From contig JADZFJ010000356.1 of assembly GCA_020849935.1 (NCBI GenBank), positions 1 to 5,222 on the forward strand: a stretch of DNA of 5,222 bases. Direction: 5' to 3'. The notes under the pieces are model-generated. The model searched no databases. It saw only the letters and a list, made by a program, of their open reading frames with translations, and was not told the DNA's origin. This DNA is from Crocinitomix sp. (GTDB taxonomy: Bacteria > Bacteroidota > Bacteroidia > Flavobacteriales_D > Crocinitomicaceae). Shown in pieces: positions 1 through 4,310 of this stretch; position 1 is the first letter of the stretch, and each line of letters begins with the position of its first letter. The translations under genes were made by a program, and so were the position numbers.

Positions 1-126
1 GATGAAGAAGAACTAAAAGCATTTGCCGAAGAGGAAGATTTACCAGAAGCAACTAAAATTATTGAGTTACTAAAAAGTGAATTACCTTCTGAAATTGAAA
101 TGTCAGCTCACCTAGAAGAATGGTAA
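1..126 (+). CDS. C-terminal tail of an unidentified acidic protein (5' end outside window)
   Basis: The frame is open from base 1 and ends at TAA 124-126, giving 41 residues. The segment is very acidic, opening with Asp-Glu-Glu-Glu and ending Leu-Glu-Glu-Trp, with a central amphipathic helix-like stretch (ATKIIELLKSELP). No domain can be recognised from so short a tail. It lies on the same strand as the toxin/immunity genes that follow, and acidic small proteins are typical of immunity genes in such loci, so an immunity protein is possible, but that rests only on context. The codon use (Leu as tta/cta, Glu almost always gaa) resembles the following genes. The coding call is fairly safe; the function is unknown. 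Confidence 0.6.
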   Translation, partial: DEEELKAFAEEEDLPEATKIIELLKSELPSEIEMSAHLEEW

Positions 127-290
127 TTTAAGACATATTATTTTCGCTGCGTTCCAAGCTAATCCCAAAACACGGCGAAATTTATCACCTGAACGGCTCC
201 TTATCATAACACTGCCCATACCAACGCCAACTTAAGTCGAAATTCATAATCTCTTGAAGGGTTGAATTTGCTTTGTCTTTTGCGAAATAA
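127..290. other. Non-coding spacer, possibly a degenerate dispersed repeat
   Basis: No plus-strand frame stays open across this stretch. A minus-strand frame is open over roughly 204-440 but runs antisense through the deaminase remnant and its peptide looks random, so I do not call it. The segment is richer in G and C than the genes on either side. The string around 173-188 (ggcgaaatttatcacc) resembles the second half of the palindromic repeat at 4219-4299 (gcgatatttatcgcc), so this could be a diverged relative of that repeat. The similarity is short and could be chance. Confidence 0.3.
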
Positions 291-488
291 GATAATCACC
301 TCCATACCGCCGATGAATTTGTAATTGACATGAAAAATATCTACTTTCCCTGCACTTCTTGCCAACGTGAACTTATTATGCTCAAAAAATTTGTGGAAGG
401 ACAAGGAAAAAAAATTAAGATTATCGTGCATGCAGACCACACAATTGAAGGAGGAACAGATTTTGCGATGAAGTTAAATTTGAAATAA
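291..488 (+). pseudogene. Decayed C-terminal fragment of a polymorphic-toxin nucleic-acid/nucleotide deaminase domain
   Basis: A frame open from 291 (just after TAA 288-290) to TAA 486-488 encodes 65 residues. It contains His-Thr-Ala-Asp-Glu-Phe, then [12 protein letters not shown], a helix, and a strand-like [10 protein letters not shown] ending near Leu-Asn-Leu-Lys. Pro-Cys-x-x-Cys followed by a helix and a hydrophobic beta strand is the second Zn-binding motif of the cytidine-deaminase-like fold, and the Pro-Cys-x-Ser-Cys form is common in bacterial polymorphic toxins. The upstream His-containing segment may be the remains of the first Zn-binding (H/C)xE motif. There is no plausible start and everything N-terminal is missing, so I read it as a displaced toxin tip rather than an expressed gene. 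It ends 8 bases before the first SUKH immunity gene, which would suit a toxin-immunity pair. The exact 5' boundary is uncertain (291-312). Confidence 0.6.
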
Positions 489-496
489 ACAAAACT

Positions 497-967
497 ATGA
501 TAATAGAATATTTAAAATCCTACGAGGAGAAAAAGGAAAAGCTGAAAAAGGCACCAGTCCGTCCATGTACCTTAGAAGAAATCCAAGAAATTAGAGATTT
601 ATTGAATGAAGGAAACCCCATGCCAAAGGCTTTTGAAGAGTTGCTCTTCATTGGTGGAAGATATACTGCATTACCTTTAGACATCGAATTTAGAACCATA
701 AAAGGCTGGTCGGTCTATGTAAAAGAAGAAATGCCCAAGCGTGGGGTGAAAATGGATCGTCCAATAGCCGTGTTTCATCAACACGAAGGTTGTTGTTTCG
801 TGTTTATTTATTTGGATGAAGGCGATAACCCAAGCCCTTGGATCTGCTCTACTGATAGCGAATTCGATAGCGATGAAGGAGAAAAAGTGTGGAAACCGCC
901 TTTCAAAACGTTTAAAGAAAACATCGATGATATGGTGGAATTGGCAGTTTTGGGTCTTGGTTTATAA
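497..967 (+). CDS. SUKH (SMI1/KNR4)-type immunity protein, copy 1
   Basis: This 156-residue acidic protein has no signal peptide or membrane segment and should be cytoplasmic. The order of elements fits the SUKH superfamily: an N-terminal helical part with TLEEIQEIRDLL, then Pro-Met-Pro-Lys-Ala-Phe-Glu-Glu-Leu-Leu-Phe-Ile-Gly-Gly (about residues 41-54), a central beta region including FVFIYLDEG and Asp-Asn-Pro, and a C-terminal Val-Trp-Lys plus PFKTFKENIDDMV helix. SUKH proteins commonly act as immunity proteins that bind and neutralise polymorphic toxins; which toxin this one binds is inference. The gene starts 8 bases after a deaminase-toxin remnant, its most likely original partner, and 4 bases before a paralogue, so the two are probably co-transcribed. 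ATG 497 is chosen because both paralogues start with the same conserved peptide. No Shine-Dalgarno is visible, as is usual in Bacteroidota. Confidence 0.75.
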   Translation: MIIEYLKSYEEKKEKLKKAPVRPCTLEEIQEIRDLLNEGNPMPKAFEELLFIGGRYTALPLDIEFRTIKGWSVYVKEEMPKRGVKMDRPIAVFHQHEGCCFVFIYLDEGDNPSPWICSTDSEFDSDEGEKVWKPPFKTFKENIDDMVELAVLGLGL

Positions 968-971
968 AATT

Positions 972-1460
972 ATGATAATAGAATATTTAAAATCCTACGA
1001 CGAAAAAAAATTTGAATTTAAGCATGGAAAATCAACTCCAGAATTGCGAGTGAAACCTTGCACTTTAGAAGAAATTCAAGAAATCAGAGATTTCTTGAAT
1101 TACAGTAATCCAATGCCCAAAGCATTCGAAGAGTTTTTATACATTGGAGGAAAAGTTACAGGCCTACCTTTAGACATCGAATTTAGAACCATAAAAGGCT
1201 GGTCGGAATACGTAAAAGCAGAAATGCCCAAACGTGGGGTGAAAATGGATCGTCCAATAGCTGTGTTTCATCAATTAGAGGGTTGTTTTTTTGTTTGTAT
1301 TTATTTGGATGAAGGCGATAATCCTGTCCCTTGGAATTGCTCAACTGACCCTGAGTTTGACAATGATGAAGGTGAGAAGGTTTGGAAATCTCCTTTTAAA
1401 ACCTTTAAAGAACTTATTGATGAAATGGTAAAATTAGCGCTTGTAGGTCAGGGAATCTAA
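972..1460 (+). CDS. SUKH (SMI1/KNR4)-type immunity protein, copy 2
   Basis: This 162-residue protein is a tandem paralogue of the preceding gene. It shares the MIIEYLKSY start, TLEEIQEIRDFL, Pro-Met-Pro-Lys-Ala-Phe-Glu-Glu-Phe-Leu-Tyr-Ile-Gly-Gly, the IYLDEGDNP strand and the Val-Trp-Lys / PFKTFKELIDEMV tail. It has about six extra residues near positions 18-27. The frame is open further upstream, to an ATG at 816, but that extension would overlap copy 1 in another frame; the conserved start peptide supports ATG 972, 4 bases after the copy 1 stop. The central block 1167-1274 is about 94% identical in DNA to 674-781, whereas the 108 bases just upstream (1059-1166 against 566-673) are only 75% identical. 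Such a mosaic suggests gene conversion. The likely role is neutralising a related toxin variant; the partner is unknown. Confidence 0.75.
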   Translation: MIIEYLKSYDEKKFEFKHGKSTPELRVKPCTLEEIQEIRDFLNYSNPMPKAFEEFLYIGGKVTGLPLDIEFRTIKGWSEYVKAEMPKRGVKMDRPIAVFHQLEGCFFVCIYLDEGDNPVPWNCSTDPEFDNDEGEKVWKSPFKTFKELIDEMVKLALVGQGI

Positions 1461-1464
1461 AACT

Positions 1465-1529
1465 ATGATAATGGAATATTTAAAATCTTACGAAGAAAAA
1501 AAAATTGAATTTAAACACGGAAACTCGCT
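1465..1529 (+). pseudogene. Truncated 5' end of a third SUKH immunity gene copy
   Basis: Starting at ATG 1465, 4 bases after the stop of copy 2, about 21 codons match the beginnings of the two upstream genes (MIMEYLKSYEEKK, then Glu-Phe-Lys-His-Gly as in copy 2). Homology stops at about 1529, exactly where the palindromic repeat at 1530 begins. The reading frame stays open to 1728, but beyond the junction it crosses the repeat and then the toxin gene in the wrong frame, so a chimeric peptide of 87 residues is possible but unlikely to fold or function. The copy is closer to copy 2 than to copy 1. It shows that the tandem array once had at least three members, or that recombination at this shared start left a stub. 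Confidence 0.75.
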
Positions 1530-1605
1530 GCGTAGGATATCCATCCTACGCCAACCAAAAATCGATATTTATCACTCCTTCCCAACACCAAATCAAGAAG
1601 ATAAA
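1530..1605. repeat. Palindromic dispersed repeat, copy 1 (REP/MITE-like)
   Basis: A perfect inverted repeat (gcgtaggat, loop atcc, atcctacgc; 1530-1551) is followed by about 54 bases that recur at 4243-4299, including caacca, gatatttatc and the identical tail caaatcaagaagataaa. The two copies differ by a few substitutions and small gaps. A second, smaller hairpin seen in the other copy is decayed here (cgatatttatcac). The element abuts the break point of the truncated SUKH copy and lies upstream of the Hint-nuclease gene. It carries no gene. Its size and structure suggest a non-autonomous element such as a REP unit mobilised in trans; no target duplication is obvious by eye. Confidence 0.75.
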
Positions 1606-1652
1606 ATAATTGATAATTTAGCATTAATTGAAAAACAAAAAAAGCCGAAGTT

Positions 1653-2516
1653 ATGTGGAAAGAATTTGAATTCGATCATCTATTTGAAACTCCTCCAAAA
1701 AAGCCATGTTTCTTGGCGGGAACATTAATAAAAACAGAAAGTGGTTTTTTACCAATTGAGCAAATTCAAACCGGAGAATTGGTTTATGCCTTTAATTTTG
1801 ACCAGCAAAAACCTGAACTAAAATCCGTAACAGCGGTTTTTGTTAGTAGTTGCGATAAATATATAGAAATCCAAACACCCTCAGACATTTTACAAGCAAC
1901 AGGGGGGCACCGCTTTTGGATACCGAGTAAAAACAAATGGATTAAAGCTCGAGAGCTTGTTGAAGGCATGTTTTTTCAAGACTTTAATGGTCAAAATATT
2001 GAAATAGTAAATCTCTCAATAATTGACCAAATAGAAAGAACATACAACTTTGAAGTGGAAGAATTACAAAACTATTATGTAGGTAAAAACCAAGTATTGT
2101 CACATACTAAATCTATCAAAGAATCCATTTTTGCGAGTACAGAAATTATTGAAGTTGAATTCTATAAATTCTTTTTCATCGGTAAAATATTGTATTTAGG
2201 ACAAACTACTCAGGAAACTCAGGATAGGTCGAAGCAACATGAGGTAGAATTTAATAGGCATAAGGGCAAAAGACCTTGGATGAAGTTTAATCCAGGGCTA
2301 GGTTATATAAGACTCGATCCTAACGATGTCACGCAGGTGAGATTTGGAATGACACTATACGAAGCTGCTGTTGTTCATTTATATGAGATTAATGCTGTTG
2401 GAGGAATTGGAAACAAGGACAAATACTTATTTAATAAATCACTACCGATTGGCAAGAAGAGATTTGAGCATTATAAAAAATTTGGAAATTTTAACCCTTG
2501 TCTTTTTTACATGTAA
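1653..2516 (+). CDS. Orphan polymorphic-toxin module: Hint domain fused to a GIY-YIG (URI-type) nuclease toxin
   Basis: This 287-residue protein has two parts. Residues about 18-152 are a Hint (hedgehog/intein-type) domain: Cys19-Phe-Leu-Ala-Gly-Thr with Lys27-Thr28, the IEQIQTGELVYAF block, Ala82-Thr-Gly-Gly-His86-Arg-Phe-Trp, KWIKARELVEG, and the end block NFEVEELQNYYVG...VLSHT. Residues about 165-287 resemble GIY-YIG endonucleases: an EFYKFFF strand, KILYLGQT (the YIG-like Tyr181-Leu-Gly183), Arg192 and His196, candidate metal-binding Glu237 or Glu245, and a late Asn261-Lys262. In polymorphic toxins Hint domains release the C-terminal toxin, here probably a DNase or RNase acting in target cells. 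No signal peptide, Rhs, PAAR, VgrG or secretion domain is present, so this is probably a displaced tip. The N-terminus is uncertain: the frame is open back to 1632, and a shift at the A7 run 1637-1643 may hide earlier coding sequence. The next gene is the likely immunity partner. Confidence 0.75.
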   Translation: MWKEFEFDHLFETPPKKPCFLAGTLIKTESGFLPIEQIQTGELVYAFNFDQQKPELKSVTAVFVSSCDKYIEIQTPSDILQATGGHRFWIPSKNKWIKARELVEGMFFQDFNGQNIEIVNLSIIDQIERTYNFEVEELQNYYVGKNQVLSHTKSIKESIFASTEIIEVEFYKFFFIGKILYLGQTTQETQDRSKQHEVEFNRHKGKRPWMKFNPGLGYIRLDPNDVTQVRFGMTLYEAAVVHLYEINAVGGIGNKDKYLFNKSLPIGKKRFEHYKKFGNFNPCLFYM

Positions 2517-2569
2517 TTTAGAGAAAAATTTACACTTGAATTGACCTAACCTATTAAAAATAAATACAC

Positions 2570-2968
2570 ATGAGTTATCCAAAAAATTTATTAAAAGATT
2601 TGTATTGGTCGTTTTCGATTGGAGCCATCACAGATGAAAATGACTTTATAACTGAATTTGAGACCTATCATAAAAATATCATTTTGGCGAAAAAAATGCC
2701 ATTTAAATGGACAGATATTGCTTTTGATTTTCCTAAAATTGAAATTCAATACCTCAAATACAATGAAGAGGAAGAAGATTATGATGAGCCGGATAAAATA
2801 CTTGAAGCCAATAATGGAAAAAATTTTAGTTATAAAGAATTACTTTTCAAAATTCATCAGGAATGTGTATCACTCGAAAATGATGATCGGTGTTATTTTG
2901 AGGGATTAATTTATTCTGGAAGTGAAGAAGATGGTGTACCAACCTATTTTGTTGTTACGGGGAGTTAG
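2570..2968 (+). CDS. Probable immunity protein for the GIY-YIG toxin (family not recognised)
   Basis: This is a 132-residue, acidic, cytoplasmic-looking protein with no signal peptide or membrane helix. Visible elements are an N-terminal helix (LLKDLYWSFSIGAI), a central segment with KIEIQYLKYN followed by a Glu/Asp cluster (Glu-Glu-Glu-Glu-Asp-Tyr-Asp-Glu), a helix containing YKELLFKIHQEC, and a C-terminal pair of strands: Tyr-Phe-Glu-Gly-Leu-Ile-Tyr, then Gly-Val-Pro-Thr-Tyr-Phe-Val-Val-Thr-Gly-Ser at the very end. The Phe-Glu-Gly-Leu and terminal Tyr-Phe-x-x-x-Gly-Ser pattern looks like that of small Bacteroidota immunity-type proteins, but I cannot name the family. It lies 53 bases after the Hint-nuclease gene on the same strand, the usual place for a cognate immunity gene, and its acidity would suit masking a basic nuclease. 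ATG 2570 is the first ATG of the frame after the intergenic gap. Confidence 0.65.
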   Translation: MSYPKNLLKDLYWSFSIGAITDENDFITEFETYHKNIILAKKMPFKWTDIAFDFPKIEIQYLKYNEEEEDYDEPDKILEANNGKNFSYKELLFKIHQECVSLENDDRCYFEGLIYSGSEEDGVPTYFVVTGS

Positions 2969-3091
2969 GTTTAAATAGGATCGTGGCGTCATAAAGCAAT
3001 CCCGCCGCTTCCTATGGTAAACTCGGCAAAATTCTGGTTTGGCAAATGACACAGCATTAAATTTAATTCAGAAAAATAAAGTCATTTTAAA
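2969..3091. other. Intergenic spacer with mixed composition, possibly residual toxin DNA
   Basis: This 123-base gap separates two putative immunity genes. Its middle (about 2980-3045) is richer in G and C than both neighbours. A short frame around 2975-3046 reads GSWRHKAIPPL and then PMVNSAKFWFGK before TGA, without a start; it could be a scrap of a lost toxin tip, but it is too short to assign. No terminator hairpin with a T-run was seen. Confidence 0.25.
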
Positions 3092-3547
3092 ATGGAAGAA
3101 GATTATAGTAAATATTCGGATGATATGTTGCTGAAGATGTATGAAGAATCGTATGACTTAGATGAAGCTATGTTTTTTATCTTATCTGAATTAAGCAGTA
3201 GAAAGCACCCTAGAATAAAGGAATTATGTTTAATAGCCTTAAAAAGAGATTTAGTTTTTGATGAATATTTTGTTTCATCAGCTTATCGCACGTTATATAG
3301 AAATGATGAAGATGCAGCGCTAGATTATGCGCTAGAAAACTTCAAAAAATTACATTTTTACTCTTTAGGCAGTTTAATTTCTTTATTGTGGGTAGATTCA
3401 GGAGAAGAAGAGCAGGCTGAAAAAAAGAAAGAGCTTATAAAACTTGTTAAAGCTTATCTCGAAACATTCAATAGTCAAGAAATAATAGAACTAAAAGAAG
3501 TAGCTGAGGATTATGATAAGTTTATGGATGTTTATAAAGATGTTTAA
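3092..3547 (+). CDS. All-helical acidic protein, possible orphan immunity protein
   Basis: This 151-residue protein has no signal peptide. It appears almost wholly alpha-helical, with paired amphipathic helices that resemble HEAT-like repeats: DEAMFFILSELSSR / HPRIKELCLIALKRD, then EYFVSSAYRTLYRND / DEDAALDYALENFKKL, then SLGSLISLLWVDSG and a long charged C-terminal helix pair (Lys/Glu-rich, from about residue 110). HEAT-like helical proteins are one of several folds recruited as immunity proteins in polymorphic toxin loci, and the position downstream of a toxin-immunity pair fits that role. No toxin directly precedes it, so its partner would be lost, elsewhere, or represented only by the debris at 2969-3091. 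I do not recognise a named family; a general protein-interaction role is the alternative. Start ATG 3092 is the first in frame after the spacer. Confidence 0.55.
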   Translation: MEEDYSKYSDDMLLKMYEESYDLDEAMFFILSELSSRKHPRIKELCLIALKRDLVFDEYFVSSAYRTLYRNDEDAALDYALENFKKLHFYSLGSLISLLWVDSGEEEQAEKKKELIKLVKAYLETFNSQEIIELKEVAEDYDKFMDVYKDV

Positions 3548-3678
3548 TAAAAATTGGTCTTTGAGTGTGATGTTTTGGCTCAGGATGCAACAGTTAAGTA
3601 AAAAAAAAATGTTAAATATTAGTTTTTTAAAATTATTTATTAAATTAGGGTTTATATTATTAACTTAAAACTTATTTT
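3548..3678. other. AT-rich intergenic leader of the lipoprotein gene
   Basis: The stretch is strongly AT-rich from about 3598 on, including an A10 run at 3600-3609, and has no open frame worth calling. It probably holds the lipoprotein promoter, but I could not fit the Bacteroidota -7 consensus (TAnnTTTG) with a spaced -33 element. Confidence 0.3.
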
Positions 3679-4134
3679 ATGATTTTCTCTTTTACTAAAC
3701 CTATTTTGACCCTAACTTTCATAGTTGGTCTCACATTGATTTCATGCAAGAAGGAAGGGTGTTTGGATTCCGACGCCAAGAATTATAATGCTGATGCTAA
3801 AACGGATGACGGTTCATGCACCTATGAGGCACAATTTGTAGTTTATTTTAATCAAGCAACATCCGAAAATTTGATTGCTGATGGAATTTCTGAATTGAGT
3901 TTTTATTTAGGTGGAAAGTCAATTGGCTCGCTTTCAACGTCGAATTTTTCTGTCTTGCTGCCTGAATGTGGTGGTTCTGAAGGTCTAACCACAACCGTTG
4001 ATTTAGGTTCCGTGAAAAGTTCTTATGAACTCGAACTCCGATACCTGAATAGCGCAAATGGCGATGTGATTGCTTCCGGTTCATATCCTGGTATACACGG
4101 TGGTGAGTGTCGTCAATATGAGATTACCTACTAA
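3679..4134 (+). CDS. Small secreted lipoprotein with an N-terminal Cys/Asp-Gly-Ser-Cys motif
   Basis: This 151-residue protein has a clear type II signal peptide: Lys7, a hydrophobic core (ILTLTFIVGLTL), then the lipobox Leu-Ile-Ser-Cys23, so the mature protein should be lipid-anchored at Cys23. Lys24-Lys25 directly follow. Residues about 27-49 form the motif Gly-Cys-Leu-Asp-x-x-Ala-x-Asn-Tyr-Asn-x-x-Ala-x-x-Asp-Asp-Gly-Ser-Cys-Thr-Tyr, which is widespread in Bacteroidota surface and extracellular proteins. The rest looks like a single beta-rich domain (QFVVYFNQ, ELSFYLGGKSIGSL, SYELELRYLN, RQYEITY) with a Cys at about 100 and another near the C-terminus that could pair in the periplasm or outside. 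The function is unknown. It is convergent with the dehydrogenase gene and its link to the toxin island is only by position. Confidence 0.85.
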   Translation: MIFSFTKPILTLTFIVGLTLISCKKEGCLDSDAKNYNADAKTDDGSCTYEAQFVVYFNQATSENLIADGISELSFYLGGKSIGSLSTSNFSVLLPECGGSEGLTTTVDLGSVKSSYELELRYLNSANGDVIASGSYPGIHGGECRQYEITY

Positions 4135-4170
4135 CTGACGTTCAATTATCCGAGAACTAGATCTTCCAAA

Positions 4171-4190
4171 CAAATGCTTTCAAGTATTTG
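4171..4190. terminator. Weak hairpin downstream of the lipoprotein gene
   Basis: caaatgctt and aagtatttg can pair over 9 bases (one G-T wobble) around a 2-base loop, 37 bases after the lipoprotein stop. It is AT-rich and lacks a T-run, so it would be a weak terminator at best. It lies in the convergent gap, where termination is expected. Confidence 0.25.
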
Positions 4191-4218
4191 ATTCTATACT
4201 AAACATGAATAACCTTAG

Positions 4219-4299
4219 TGGCGTAGGATATCCATCCTACGCCAACCAATAATCACCGCGATATTTATCGCCTTCTCAACGTCAAATCAAGAAGATAAA
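4219..4299. repeat. Palindromic dispersed repeat, copy 2 (REP/MITE-like)
   Basis: The main hairpin is longer than in copy 1: tggcgtaggat, loop atcc, atcctacgcca (4219-4244), 11 paired bases. A second hairpin, gcgata-tt-tatcgc (4258-4271), is intact here but decayed in copy 1. The tail caaatcaagaagataaa (4283-4299) is identical to that of copy 1. The unit ends 11 bases from the stop of the dehydrogenase gene and sits between convergent genes, a typical place for REP-type elements. It could act as a bidirectional terminator or 3'-end RNA stabiliser, but that is inference. Confidence 0.8.
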
Positions 4300-4310
4300 T
4301 GATATTTATT

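Noticed and set aside
204..440. Minus-strand open frame of 78 codons
   Set aside because: It is antisense to the deaminase remnant, its peptide shows no domain, and the plus-strand reading with Pro-Cys-x-x-Cys is far more convincing.
475..482. TAAATTTG, a match to the Bacteroidota -7 element, upstream of the first SUKH gene
   Set aside because: It lies within the end of the deaminase reading frame, only 14 bases before the ATG, and no -33 TTG element sits at a suitable distance.
816..971. Upstream extension of the second SUKH gene to an ATG at 816
   Set aside because: It overlaps copy 1 in another frame, and all three copies share the start peptide at the later ATG (972 in copy 2).
1784..1969. 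Minus-strand open frame inside the Hint domain
   Set aside because: It is a shadow of the well-supported plus-strand Hint coding sequence.
2658..2909. Second plus-strand frame inside the putative immunity gene
   Set aside because: The peptide is rich in Lys, Ile and Met as expected of an AT-rich off-frame reading, and it lies wholly within a better gene.
3038..3065. TTTG - 16 bases - TAAATTTA upstream of 3092 as a promoter
   Set aside because: The -7 match is imperfect and the spacing is shorter than the usual 19-21 bases; in AT-rich DNA this is expected by chance.
3848..4084. Minus-strand frame opposite the lipoprotein gene
   Set aside because: It is a shadow; the plus-strand frame has a clear signal peptide, lipobox and recognised motif.
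4295..4309. Small ataaat/atttat inverted repeat next to the dehydrogenase stop
   Set aside because: Six A-T pairs with a 3-base loop are too weak and too common in this composition to call.
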